Below the pieces are notes generated by a model. That model had not been told where the DNA came from. It worked only from the letters and a program-made list of their open reading frames with translations, and did not search any database. A stretch of DNA of 64,000 nt, from positions 107,393 to 171,392 of the forward strand of contig VXQX01000080.1 of NCBI GenBank assembly GCA_009838765.1, given 5' to 3'. Both the position numbers and the translations under genes were made by a program. Position 1 is the first letter of the stretch. Every line of letters starts with the position of its first letter. This DNA comes from Gemmatimonadales bacterium (GTDB lineage: Bacteria; Gemmatimonadota; Gemmatimonadetes; Palauibacterales; Palauibacteraceae). Below are positions 36,939 through 46,001 of the stretch, in pieces.

Positions 36939-38264
36939 ATGGATAGGAACACGACGAAGAAGGTGAATCGGGTCGCCCTGGCGTACTCCGGCGGCCTCGA
37001 CACATCGGTGATGGTCACCTGGCTGAAGGAGAACTACGACTGCGAGGTGGTCGCGGCCGTGGTGGACGTCGGACAGCGGGAAGACTTCGACGCGATCCGC
37101 GAGAAGGCGCTGGCGACGGGGGCCATCGCGTGCCGCGTCGTCGACCTCCGCGACCGGTTCCTCACCGAGTGCGCGTTTCCGGCGCTCAAGGCGGGAGCCG
37201 TGTACGAGGGCCGCTACCTGCTCGGGACTTCGCTCGCCCGCCCCGTGATCGCGGCCGCCCAGGTCGAGGTCGCGCGGGAGTTCGAATGCGACGCCGTCGC
37301 GCACGGCTGCACCGGAAAGGGCAACGACCAGGTCCGCTTCGAACTCGCCTACCAGGCGCTCGCTCCGGACCTGACCGTCATCGCCCCCTGGCGCGAGTGG
37401 GAGATCACGTCGAGGGAGGACGCCTTCGCGTATGCCGCGGAGCGCGACATCCCGGTGCCGGGGAGCCCGCGGAAGCTCTACAGCATCGACCGGAACCTGT
37501 GGCACACCTCGTTCGAGGGCGGCATCCTCGAGAACCCGACCGCCGCCACGCCGGACGAGTTGCGCGAACTGACGGTGGACCCGGCCGAGGCGCCGGACAC
37601 GCCGGAGGACGTCACGATCTCCTTTGAGCGCGGCGTGCCGGTGGCGCTCGACGGCGACGCGCTCGACCCCGTGGCGCTCATTCAGCGGCTGAACGCGACG
37701 GCCGGGGCCCACGGCGTGGGGCGCGTCGACCTCGTGGAGAACCGGCTCGTGGGCATGAAGAGCCGCGGCGTGTACGAGACGCCGGCCGGGACCGTCCTGC
37801 TCGCCGCGCTCGCCGACCTCGAGGCACTCACGCTCGACCGGGACACGGCGGGCTTCAAGCGAGGCATCGCCGACCGTTACGGCGAACTCGTCTACCAGGG
37901 ACTCTGGTTCTCGCCGCTGCGGGCCGCCTTCGACGCATTCCTCGACGAGGCGCACGCCATGTCGACGGGAGACGTGACCGTGCGGCTGTTCAAGGGTTCC
38001 GCCATGCCCGTGGCGCGCGCGTCCCGCTTCTCGCTGTACCGGGAGAATCTCGCCACGTTCGAGGAGGACTCGGTCTACGACCAGGCCGACGCGGGCGGGT
38101 TCGTCCGCCTGTGGGGGCTCCCCTCGAGTCTCGCCGCGCGAGTGCGGGCGCGGGCGGCGGACGACGGCAGGGACTGGGCCGCGACCGCCTCCGTGGAGAC
38201 CGTCCGGGGTTCGTCGAAGCCGATGCAGCGGCCCGGTCGGACGGTGGCGTCCGGCTCGGGCTGA
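36939..38264 (+). CDS. argG: Argininosuccinate synthase
   Basis: A 441-residue ArgG. ATP-binding ALAYSGGLDTSVM at the N-terminus, EGRYLLGTSLARPVIAA, AHGCTGKGNDQVRFE, and IAPWREWEITSR with the citrulline and aspartate contacts are all present. It condenses citrulline and aspartate with ATP to argininosuccinate. ATG 36939 is chosen over an upstream frame start at 36858, which would include the AT-rich promoter. argH begins one base after the TGA, so argG-argH-argR is one operon. The C-terminus has a 30-residue Ser/Gly/Arg-rich tail. Confidence 0.96.
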   Translation: MDRNTTKKVNRVALAYSGGLDTSVMVTWLKENYDCEVVAAVVDVGQREDFDAIREKALATGAIACRVVDLRDRFLTECAFPALKAGAVYEGRYLLGTSLARPVIAAAQVEVAREFECDAVAHGCTGKGNDQVRFELAYQALAPDLTVIAPWREWEITSREDAFAYAAERDIPVPGSPRKLYSIDRNLWHTSFEGGILENPTAATPDELRELTVDPAEAPDTPEDVTISFERGVPVALDGDALDPVALIQRLNATAGAHGVGRVDLVENRLVGMKSRGVYETPAGTVLLAALADLEALTLDRDTAGFKRGIADRYGELVYQGLWFSPLRAAFDAFLDEAHAMSTGDVTVRLFKGSAMPVARASRFSLYRENLATFEEDSVYDQADAGGFVRLWGLPSSLAARVRARAADDGRDWAATASVETVRGSSKPMQRPGRTVASGSG

Positions 38265-38265
38265 G

Positions 38266-39732
38266 ATGCCGGATGACGCGCTGTGGGGCGGGCGCTTCGC
38301 GGTGCCCGTGCATCCGGCGATCCTGGAGTTCACGAACTCGTTGCCCTTCGACCGTCGACTGGTCCGGCACGACCTCCTCGCGAGCCTCGCGCACGCCCGC
38401 ATGCTGCGCGAGACGGAGATCCTCTCGCGGAGCGACAGCGACCTGATCCTGTCCGGCCTGTCGGAGATCCTGCGGGAGGTCGAGAACGGCGACCTCGAGG
38501 TCGAAGGCCCGGACGAGGACGTGCATACGTGGATCGAGCGCACGCTCATCGAGCGCGTGGGGGACGCCGGCCAGCGGCTGCATACGGCGAGGAGCCGGAA
38601 CGACCAGACGGCGATCGCGCTACGGCTGTACGTGCGCGAGCGCCTCGAGGAGGTCCTCGCCGGGGTCGCCGGGCTCCAGCGCGTGCTGACCGGCCAGGCG
38701 GCCTCGTTCCGCGAGACCTTCCTGCCCGGCTATACGCACCTGCAGCGAGGGCAGCCGGTGAGCCTCGCGCACCACCTGCTCGCCCACGTGGCCGCGCTCG
38801 CCGCGGACGCGCAACGGCTCCGGGCCGCCCACCGGCTGGCCGGCGTGTCGCCGCTCGGCGCGGGGGCGCTTGCCGGCACGTCGTTCCCGATCGATCCGGC
38901 CCGCAGCGCCGCGCTGCTCGGGCTCGACCGTACCTTCGCCAACAGCATGCACATCGTCGGCGACCGCGACTACGTGCTCGACGCGGCCTACGCCTGCGCC
39001 ATGCTCTCCGTGCATCTCTCCCGCTGGGCGGATGAGATCGTGCTCTGGTCGACGCGGGAGTTCGGGTTCATCGAACTGGACGACTCCGTGGCGCAGGGCA
39101 GCAGCATCATGCCGCAGAAGAAGAACCCCGAGGCGGCCGAGATCCTGCGCGGGAAGTCCGCCCGGGCGATCGGGAACGTGACGGCGCTGCTCGCGCTGAT
39201 GAAGGGTCTTCCGCTCACGTTTAGCAGCGACTTTCAGGAAGACAAGGAACGCCTGTTCGACACGCTTGACACGGCGGATTGGTCACTCGCGGCAGCGATT
39301 GCCGTCGCGCGGGGTGTCAAATACCGGACGGACGCGATGGAGGCCGCGCTCGGGGGCGGGATGCTGACCGCCACCGAACTCGCCGACCATCTCGTACGCC
39401 GCGGCGTCCCGTTTCGGACGGCGCACCATCAGGTGGGAGAGGCGGTACGGATGGCTGAAGAACGCGGCGTGGAACTGTGGGATCTCGACCTCGAGACGCT
39501 GAGGACGTCCTGTCCGTCCGCGGGTGACGACGTGCACGAGGTGCTGCGGCCGGATGCCGCCGTCGCCGCGCACGATTCGCCGGGCGGGCCGGCGCCGGGG
39601 CGGGTGCTGGAGCAGTTGCAGGATGTCGACCGCGGAGTGGCGGCGCTCGAAGCCTGGCTCGACGGCCGCACCGACCCGCCCATCCGGCGCGCCCACCTCG
39701 AGGAACGGCTGCTCGACGCGGTGCTCGCATGA
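38266..39732 (+). CDS. argH: Argininosuccinate lyase
   Basis: A 488-residue fumarase-superfamily enzyme that splits argininosuccinate into arginine and fumarate. Conserved blocks: LWGGRFAVPV start, DEDVHTWIE, TARSRNDQTAIALRLYVRE, PGYTHLQRGQPVSLAHH and the signature GSSIMPQKKNPEAAEI with the catalytic Ser (about residue 280). The C-terminal region LRPDAAVAAHDSPGGPAPGRV is normal for the family. The ATG follows argG with one base between, and the gene overlaps argR by ATGA, so the three are translationally coupled. Confidence 0.96.
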   Translation: MPDDALWGGRFAVPVHPAILEFTNSLPFDRRLVRHDLLASLAHARMLRETEILSRSDSDLILSGLSEILREVENGDLEVEGPDEDVHTWIERTLIERVGDAGQRLHTARSRNDQTAIALRLYVRERLEEVLAGVAGLQRVLTGQAASFRETFLPGYTHLQRGQPVSLAHHLLAHVAALAADAQRLRAAHRLAGVSPLGAGALAGTSFPIDPARSAALLGLDRTFANSMHIVGDRDYVLDAAYACAMLSVHLSRWADEIVLWSTREFGFIELDDSVAQGSSIMPQKKNPEAAEILRGKSARAIGNVTALLALMKGLPLTFSSDFQEDKERLFDTLDTADWSLAAAIAVARGVKYRTDAMEAALGGGMLTATELADHLVRRGVPFRTAHHQVGEAVRMAEERGVELWDLDLETLRTSCPSAGDDVHEVLRPDAAVAAHDSPGGPAPGRVLEQLQDVDRGVAALEAWLDGRTDPPIRRAHLEERLLDAVLA

Positions 39733-40196
39733 CGACCGACCGCCGCAGGACCCGTGAGCGGGCGATCCTTCACATCATCGACACGCAGGCGATCCGGAGC
39801 CAGATCGAACTCGTGGCGGCGCTCGCGCGCGAGGGGATCTCGACCACGCAGACGACGCTGTCGCGGGACTTCCGCCGTCTCGGAATCGTGAAGCGGTCCG
39901 ATGCCGGCGGACCCAGATACCACCGCCCGGGGCGGGACACGACACCGCCCTGCCCCCGGCGCATGCTGGCGGCGACGCTGAGCGAACTGGCGCTGGACAT
40001 CGGCCCGGGCAACGCGCTGTTCGCGATTCGCACGCTGAGCGGCTGCGCGAACGCCGTCGCAATCGCTCTCGACGAGGCGGATCTCGATGGCGTCGTCGCG
40101 ACGGTGGCGGGAGATGACACGATCCTCGTCCTGTGCCGCGACGCAGAGGCCCGGTCCGGCCTCGTCAACGACCTGAGATCCCTCGCCCAACTCTAG
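39729..40196 (+). CDS. argR: Arginine repressor ArgR
   Basis: A 155-residue ArgR: winged-helix N-terminus (RAILHIIDTQAIRSQIELVAAL, then STTQTTLSRDFRRLGIVK) and C-terminal hexamerisation and arginine-binding domain with GNALFAIRTLSGCANAVAIALDEADLDGVVATVAGDDTI, matching the family's GTVAGDDT site. With arginine it binds ARG boxes; an AT-rich candidate lies before argG. The linker is longer and Pro/Arg-rich. ATG 39729 overlaps argH. Placing the repressor last in the operon it probably controls implies feedback. Confidence 0.93.
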   Translation: MTTDRRRTRERAILHIIDTQAIRSQIELVAALAREGISTTQTTLSRDFRRLGIVKRSDAGGPRYHRPGRDTTPPCPRRMLAATLSELALDIGPGNALFAIRTLSGCANAVAIALDEADLDGVVATVAGDDTILVLCRDAEARSGLVNDLRSLAQL

Positions 40197-40220
40197 CAGC
40201 CCGTGGCAAACCGCTCTGCG

Positions 40221-41735
40221 CTAGCGCGTCCCGCCGGTGATGGGGCGGCCGGGGTAGACGCCGGGGACGAGTTCGCCGTCGCGGACGACGGGGGTGCCCT
40301 CGACCAGGAGGTAGTGGACCCCTTCGGAGGGGGCAGCCGGGTCGGCGTACGTGGCGCGGTCGATGATCGTCTCCGGGTCGAACACGACGATGTCCGCGTC
40401 GGCGCCGACCTGGACCCTGCCCTTCCGGGCCATGACCGGGGCGAAGCCCTCGACGCGCTGCGCCGGCAGGATGGTCATCTTCGCGAGCGCGTCCATGAGG
40501 CTCAGCGCCCCGCGCTCGCGCACGTAGTATCCGAGCACCCGTGAATAGGTGCCGGCGCCGCGCGGGTGGATCGCCTGGTACAGGTACGGGATCCCGTCGC
40601 TCGCGATGATCACGTCGGGCTGCGCGACGATCCACTCGTTCGTCTCCTCGCTCCTCCCGTGGATCACGACCCAGCCGCCCTGCTCCCGGTAGCGCCGGAA
40701 GCTCCCCGCGTTCAGCCGCTCCGGCGTCCCCGACCACTGCAGGCGGCCGTATTCCTGGTCCGAGAGGCCCTCCCACGGATCGAACAGCGCCGATTCGATC
40801 CGCGTCGAGCCCGCCGTATAGGGATAGGACTCCGTCGTGATGTCGACCCCCCGTTCGCGCGCCCCGCGGATCATCTCCAGCGTCATGCGCGCCATCTCGT
40901 CGGCGCTCGAGTTCATGTGGACGATGTGGAGCGAGGCTCCGGTCGCGAGCGCGTTCGCGATCACCTCCTGGAAGGCCCCCAGCGTGCCACCCGAGTTCTC
41001 GCCCCGGATGTGGACGTAGGCCGGCGCCCCCTGTGCGGCCGCGAGCTGAAAGACGCGGTAGATCTCCGTCCGCGAGGCGCCCGGCGTGTACGTGATGCCG
41101 AACCCGATCCCGAGCCCGCCCTCCTCCAGGCCCGCCGCGATGAGCCCATTCAATTCGAGGACCTGGTCGTCGTCGATCGCCCCGTAGACCGCGTCGAACT
41201 CGAAGGGGCTGGCTTCGCCCGGCGGCGTCATCACCGAGTGGCCGACGTCGAAGCCCGCGAGCAGCTTCGTGCGCGCGCCGGGGTGGCTCACCGTCGCCCC
41301 GAAGTGGATGGGCGCCGTCCCCTCGCGGGAGGCGACCCACTCGGCCACCGGGTACACGCCGAGCTCCATCTCGAGGGCCGTCGTCACGCCGTCGAGCGCC
41401 TGCAGCTTCGCGCTCACCGTGTCCTGTCCGTGCGCGTGCAGATCGACGAAGCCCGGCGCGACGACGAGTCCCGCGGCATCGATCGTGTCCCGTCCCGCGA
41501 CGCTCCCGTCGGCGATGGCCGCAATGCGTCCGCCGGCGACCGCGACGTCGCGCACCGCGTCGAGTCGCGTCTCCGGATCCATGACCCGGCCGCCGAGGAT
41601 GACGAGGTCCGCGACGCCTTCCTCTTCGGCGGCCGCGTCCCCGCTCCGGGGGGAACTATCGGGCGACGCGCACGCAGCGCAGGCGAGGACCGCCAGCCAC
41701 GCCGCCAGGAACCTCCCGCTGCCGCCGATCTTCAC
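40221..41735 (-). CDS. D-aminoacylase-like amidohydrolase lipoprotein
   Basis: A 504-residue amidohydrolase with a lipoprotein leader (AAWLAVLACAACAS). The catalytic core has VDLHAHGQD (HxH metal pair), LEMELGVYPVAE, HIRGENSGG, HIVHMNSSA, and IASDGIPYLYQ with the final Asp, followed by GAGTYSRVLGYYVRERG. The order fits D-aminoacylase / N-acyl-D-amino-acid deacylase relatives; exact substrate unknown. It would act in the periplasm. The start overlaps the stop of the upstream FAD-linked oxidase gene (ATGA), so they form a two-gene operon. Confidence 0.88.
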   Translation of the reverse strand: MKIGGSGRFLAAWLAVLACAACASPDSSPRSGDAAAEEEGVADLVILGGRVMDPETRLDAVRDVAVAGGRIAAIADGSVAGRDTIDAAGLVVAPGFVDLHAHGQDTVSAKLQALDGVTTALEMELGVYPVAEWVASREGTAPIHFGATVSHPGARTKLLAGFDVGHSVMTPPGEASPFEFDAVYGAIDDDQVLELNGLIAAGLEEGGLGIGFGITYTPGASRTEIYRVFQLAAAQGAPAYVHIRGENSGGTLGAFQEVIANALATGASLHIVHMNSSADEMARMTLEMIRGARERGVDITTESYPYTAGSTRIESALFDPWEGLSDQEYGRLQWSGTPERLNAGSFRRYREQGGWVVIHGRSEETNEWIVAQPDVIIASDGIPYLYQAIHPRGAGTYSRVLGYYVRERGALSLMDALAKMTILPAQRVEGFAPVMARKGRVQVGADADIVVFDPETIIDRATYADPAAPSEGVHYLLVEGTPVVRDGELVPGVYPGRPITGGTR

Positions 41736-43129
41736 GCGACCACCTTTCCGGGGTTCATGAGGCCCTTGGGATCGAGCGCCTCCTTGATCGAACGCATGGC
41801 ATCGACCGCCGCTCCGTGCTGCGCCCGCATGTAGGGGATCTTGCCGTAGCCGACCCCGTGCTCGCCCGTGCAGGTGCCCCCGACCGAGATTGCCTGTTCG
41901 ATCATGCGCGCGTTCACCCGCTTCGCGCGCGCCATCTCCTCCTCATCCTCCGGATCGATGATGAACAGGACGTGGAAGTTGCCGTCGCCCGCGTGCGCCA
42001 CGATCGGCGCCAGGAGGCCCTCCGCGTCGATGTCCTCGCGGGTCTTCAGGAGACAGTCGGCGAGTGAGGAGATCGGGACGCAGACATCCGTCGCCCACCC
42101 CCGGGCCCCCGGGCGGAGGGCGAGCGAGGCGTAGTAGGCCTCGTGCCGCGCCGCCCACAGCCGCGAGCGGTCCTCGGCCCGCGTGGCCCACTCGAAACCC
42201 GTCCCACCGAGGTCTTTCGCGATGAGAGCCACCTCGGTCGACTGCTCCTCGACGCCGGCGGCGGACCCGTGGAACTCGAAGAAGAGCGTGGGGCGCGCCG
42301 GGTAGTCGAAGTCGGAATATCGGTTCACCGCGTCCATCTGCACGTCGTCGAGGAGTTCGACGCGCGCGACCGGCACGCCGCTCCGGATCGTGTAGATCAC
42401 GGCGTCCACCGCGTCGGCCAGCGTCGGGAAGGAGCACACCGCCGAGGCGATCGCCTCCGGGATCCCGTGCAGCCGGAGCAGGACCTCCGTGATGATGCCG
42501 ATGGTGCCCTCGGAGCCGAGGAAGAGCCGCGTGAGGTCGTAGCCGGCTGAAGACTTGCGGGCGCGCCCGCCCGTCCGGATCACCGTCCCGTCCGGGAGCA
42601 CGACGGTGAGGCCGAGCACGTTCTCGCGCATCGTGCCGTAGCGGACGGTGGTGGTCCCGGAAGCACCGGTCGCGGCCATGCCCCCGATGCTCGCGTCCGC
42701 GCCGGGGTCGATGGGGAAGAAGAGGCCCGTCCCCTTCAGGTGTTGCTCCAGCGCCTTGCGCGTCATCCCCGCCTCGACGCGGCAGTCCATGTCCTCGGGG
42801 TTGAGTTCGATGACGCGGGCGAGGCCGCTCGTCGCGATCGTCACGCCCCCGCGCCGCGCAGCGACATGCCCTTCCAGCGACGTCCCGGCCCCGAAGCCGA
42901 TCATGGGAACGCCGTGCAGGTTGCAGGCGCGCACCGCGGCAGACACCTCGGCGGTCGACTCGGGGAAGACGACGGCGTCGGGTGGCTCGTTGGCGTGGAA
43001 CGACTCGCCCTCGCCGTGCTGTCGGCGCATCGCCTCTGCGGTCGTGAACCGGTCGCCGAACGCCCGCTCGAGTTCATTCTCCAGCGCCGCCGGGAGCGGG
43101 ATCCGCCTCGTCTGCGCGATCGTGCTCAT
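41732..43129 (-). CDS. FAD-linked oxidase (D-lactate/glycolate dehydrogenase family)
   Basis: A 465-residue flavoprotein of the FAD-binding PCMH/GlcD class. FAD-site segments: PDAVVFPESTAEVSAAVRACN, PMIGFGAGTSLEGHVAA, and DPGADASIGGMAATGASGTTTVRYG; the C-terminal FAD-oxidase domain contains IVAHAGDGNFHVL and VGGTCTGEHGVGYGK with the active-site His. Substrates of close families are D-lactate, glycolate or D-2-hydroxy acids. It is the first gene of an operon with the D-aminoacylase-like lipoprotein, so a D-amino-acid/D-hydroxy-acid salvage role is plausible. ATG 43129 is the likely start; the frame is open further upstream. Confidence 0.9.
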   Translation of the reverse strand: MSTIAQTRRIPLPAALENELERAFGDRFTTAEAMRRQHGEGESFHANEPPDAVVFPESTAEVSAAVRACNLHGVPMIGFGAGTSLEGHVAARRGGVTIATSGLARVIELNPEDMDCRVEAGMTRKALEQHLKGTGLFFPIDPGADASIGGMAATGASGTTTVRYGTMRENVLGLTVVLPDGTVIRTGGRARKSSAGYDLTRLFLGSEGTIGIITEVLLRLHGIPEAIASAVCSFPTLADAVDAVIYTIRSGVPVARVELLDDVQMDAVNRYSDFDYPARPTLFFEFHGSAAGVEEQSTEVALIAKDLGGTGFEWATRAEDRSRLWAARHEAYYASLALRPGARGWATDVCVPISSLADCLLKTREDIDAEGLLAPIVAHAGDGNFHVLFIIDPEDEEEMARAKRVNARMIEQAISVGGTCTGEHGVGYGKIPYMRAQHGAAVDAMRSIKEALDPKGLMNPGKVVA

Positions 43130-43235
43130 GCCGGACGTTGCCGCCGGGCCCCGCCCCGCGTCAATCGCGCCCCGGGGACGGCGATTCCGGGCGCGGTCTC
43201 TTGACCCGTGCGGACGCCACCCGGACTTTGCGCGC

Positions 43236-43712
43236 ATGGACATGCGTGGAGTGATGCTCTTTCTGCATCTGATCGGGCTGGCGCTGTGGTTCGGCGTCAC
43301 CTTCTCGCTCGCGATCCTCGGCGTCCGGGCCAACAAGACGGGCGACCGGAACGTGATCGCGTTCATCTATCGCGCCGGCCACCGGCTGCTCAGGGGCCCC
43401 GGGCTCCTCGGCATGCTGCTGACCACGATCGCCGGCTTCGGCCTCGCGGGTCTCGGCGGCTACGGCGTCTTCCGGCTCACGCCGCACTGGCAGTTTCAGA
43501 TGCAGGTGCTGGGCCTCCTCGCCTTCGTGCTCGCGGTCGCGATCCAGATCCCCAACTCGGGACGGCTCGCGCGCGCGGCGGAGGCCTCGGCCAACGCGGG
43601 AGAGGCAAGCGCGGCGTTCGTGAAGTTCCGGAAGACCAACGCCATCGTGGCCTCGATCAACGGCGCCCTGATCCTGATCGTCACCGTGCTGGGCACCATC
43701 CGCCCGATGTAG
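43236..43712 (+). CDS. Four-helix integral membrane protein
   Basis: A 158-residue protein with four hydrophobic helices: VMLFLHLIGLALWFGVTFSLAIL, GLLGMLLTTIAGFGLAGLG, QMQVLGLLAFVLAVAIQI and IVASINGALILIVTVLG. It resembles small CopD/DUF2269-like membrane proteins with a His in the first helix and a HWQFQ loop, but I cannot assign a family firmly. It starts about 105 bp from the divergent FAD-oxidase start and ends 7 bp before the convergent DUF2723 gene. Confidence 0.75.
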   Translation: MDMRGVMLFLHLIGLALWFGVTFSLAILGVRANKTGDRNVIAFIYRAGHRLLRGPGLLGMLLTTIAGFGLAGLGGYGVFRLTPHWQFQMQVLGLLAFVLAVAIQIPNSGRLARAAEASANAGEASAAFVKFRKTNAIVASINGALILIVTVLGTIRPM

Positions 43713-43719
43713 CGGCGGT

Positions 43720-45999
43720 TCAGTCGGAGTCGGCGAGCCGCGCGAAGCGGTTCGCGCGCCGGTAGGCCCATTCCGCGGCGTCGGACTCTCCGCGCAACTC
43801 CTCGGCAATTCCGTGGGAGGCGTGCGCCAGGTAGTACACGCCGGGGATGTTCGACCTCGTGGACGGATCGGGCCACTCGTCCCATGCCAGGATGTCGTCG
43901 ACGAGGAACACGTCCTCCAGCAGTTCTCCGGTGCGGACCCGGTCGTGCCACGCCGGGAGCCCCGAGCCCCCCAGGTACCCACTAAGGTCGACGAGCGGAC
44001 CGGACTCCTCGAGCGGCCCGTCCACGAGCTTGAAGGCGAGCCCCTGCCGGACGAGGTGCGGCTGAAGCTGCCACCGGTCCCACACGGCCCCGGCCGTCGC
44101 CGCGAAATAGACGGGCCGGTCCCCGAGCGACTGCCTCGCGATCTGGAACACCCGGATGTCCGCCGGCGGCACGATGTCGCCCCCGCGCACCGTCCCCGAG
44201 ATCCGTTCCGTGAGGTCGTAGGTCGAGTCCTCCTGGACGGACAGCGACCGCGAGAGATCGTCGATGCCCGCCTCGGGCGGGGGGATGGCCGAGCGCGTCG
44301 GCGGCGTCACGGTCATCTCCGCATACAGGTCCGCCGCCGTCCCCGGATCGAACGACCGCTGGCACACGACCGTCGTCGGAGAATCCTCCGGCGACTCGCC
44401 CGGCTCGCACGGCTTCGTCAGCCGCCGCAACTGCTTATGGTACCAGTCCGTCCCGAGGTAGGACTGGACGATGACCGTGACGTCACGCCGGAGTCCCTCC
44501 ACCTCCTGCATATACCAGAGCGGGAAGGTGTCGTTGTCGCCGTAGGTGAAGAGCACGGCGTACGGTTCGACGGACTGCAGCATGTTGTACGCCCAGTTGC
44601 GCGCGGCGCGGTCTCCGGTCCGGTCGGCCTGACCGAAGTTGAAGAAGAAGGGGATGAGGCCGAGCGCGAGGAGCGCGGCCGCCTTCCGGTGCCGGGGGCC
44701 GAACCCGGCGGGGGGCGGGTTCAGCTCTCGGGATGCGGACCACCGTCCCCACAGAGAGGCGAGTCCCAACCCGGCGTAGATGCCCCACAACTGGAAGCCG
44801 ATGATGAAGAAGTAGTCCCGCTCGCGGACCTCATGGGCGTCGAGGAGCGGCGCCTCCTCCCAGTACAGCGAGTAGCCGTACCGGAAGTTGAGGTAGTAGA
44901 CGAGCAGCAGCGTGACGGTGAAGAAGAGCGTGCCCGCATAGACGAACGTCTTCCGGTCCTTCCGCAGGTGAGTCCAGAGACCGACAAGTGCGAGGAAGAG
45001 GAAGAGGATGCTCGCGGCGACCCGGCCGGCAGGTGGCAGCGAGCGCGCCCACTGCCAGTCGAAGTACTGCCAGTAGTTTGCGTACTGGGCCGACAGCGGC
45101 GCCTGGCGCTGGGTGATCGGGGTCGGGGCGTACTGGTCGCGGATCAGCGAGAGGGCGAGCGCCTCGCACGCCACGGCGAGCTTGCTCTGACCGTAGCGGT
45201 CGTCGATCCGGCGCGGCGTGACGGCCGAGACGAGCGAGGGACACTCCGGGTCCGCCTCGTCGATGATCGGGTTCTGCGCCGACCGGATGGGGACGAAGAG
45301 GAACTGCACCGAGTAGCCGATGGCGAGCAGCACCGCGCCGAGCCCCAGGACGCGCGGGTTCAGGACGGCCCGCCACCGGTGCAGGAGCGCGAAGGCGGCC
45401 AGCGCCAGCCCCGGGAGCAGCGACATGGTGTGGTTCGCCCATCCGAGGCCGAGGACGAGCGCGATGAGCAGGAGGAGCCGGTTCCCGCGCGCCGTGTTCG
45501 CCTGTCCCATCCAGATCATCGCGAGGTAGCTCACGAGGGCCACGAAGAACATCGAGAGGGGGTAGACCTTCTCGTTGAGGTTGGACTGGGTCCACACGGT
45601 GAAGGCGGTGGCCCCGATCCACACGGCCGCGACGGCGGCGACGAACACCTCGTGCCGGTTCTCGCGGAAGCGCCCGACGATGCGGACGACAGCCAGGAAC
45701 CAGAAGAAGCTCGCCCCGGCGGAGAGGGTGGCGCCGAGCGCGTTGATCCTGAGCGCGACGGGGAGGCCGGTGAAGGCCGTCAGCACGTCCCACGCGCGGC
45801 CGACGACGACGAAGAGCGGGTTCCCCGGCGGGTGGGGGAGTCCGAGGATGTGCGCCGTCGTCACGTACTCGGACGCGTCCCAGAACCCGGTCGTGGGCGC
45901 CAGGGTCAGCAGGTAGAGCGCCCATACGGCGAGCGCCGTCAGCAGCCCCCAGGCCCGCAGCGTCAGCGGGCCGACCCTCTCCCGCTCGATCCCGCTCAT
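43720..45999 (-). CDS. DUF2723 membrane glycosyltransferase (second copy)
   Basis: A 759-residue multi-pass protein of the DUF2723 family, related to GT-C protein O-mannosyltransferases. The first luminal loop has the family motif APTTGFWDASEYVTTAHILGLPHPPGNP with acidic residues thought to be catalytic, followed by about ten helices and a C-terminal soluble domain (FTYGDNDTFPLWYMQEVEGLR, RQSLGDRPVYFAAT). It has a closely similar tandem paralogue immediately upstream (2 bases apart). These enzymes probably transfer sugars from lipid carriers to periplasmic proteins; acceptors are not shown. Confidence 0.85.
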   Translation of the reverse strand: MSGIERERVGPLTLRAWGLLTALAVWALYLLTLAPTTGFWDASEYVTTAHILGLPHPPGNPLFVVVGRAWDVLTAFTGLPVALRINALGATLSAGASFFWFLAVVRIVGRFRENRHEVFVAAVAAVWIGATAFTVWTQSNLNEKVYPLSMFFVALVSYLAMIWMGQANTARGNRLLLLIALVLGLGWANHTMSLLPGLALAAFALLHRWRAVLNPRVLGLGAVLLAIGYSVQFLFVPIRSAQNPIIDEADPECPSLVSAVTPRRIDDRYGQSKLAVACEALALSLIRDQYAPTPITQRQAPLSAQYANYWQYFDWQWARSLPPAGRVAASILFLFLALVGLWTHLRKDRKTFVYAGTLFFTVTLLLVYYLNFRYGYSLYWEEAPLLDAHEVRERDYFFIIGFQLWGIYAGLGLASLWGRWSASRELNPPPAGFGPRHRKAAALLALGLIPFFFNFGQADRTGDRAARNWAYNMLQSVEPYAVLFTYGDNDTFPLWYMQEVEGLRRDVTVIVQSYLGTDWYHKQLRRLTKPCEPGESPEDSPTTVVCQRSFDPGTAADLYAEMTVTPPTRSAIPPPEAGIDDLSRSLSVQEDSTYDLTERISGTVRGGDIVPPADIRVFQIARQSLGDRPVYFAATAGAVWDRWQLQPHLVRQGLAFKLVDGPLEESGPLVDLSGYLGGSGLPAWHDRVRTGELLEDVFLVDDILAWDEWPDPSTRSNIPGVYYLAHASHGIAEELRGESDAAEWAYRRANRFARLADSD

Positions 46000-46001
46000 G
46001 G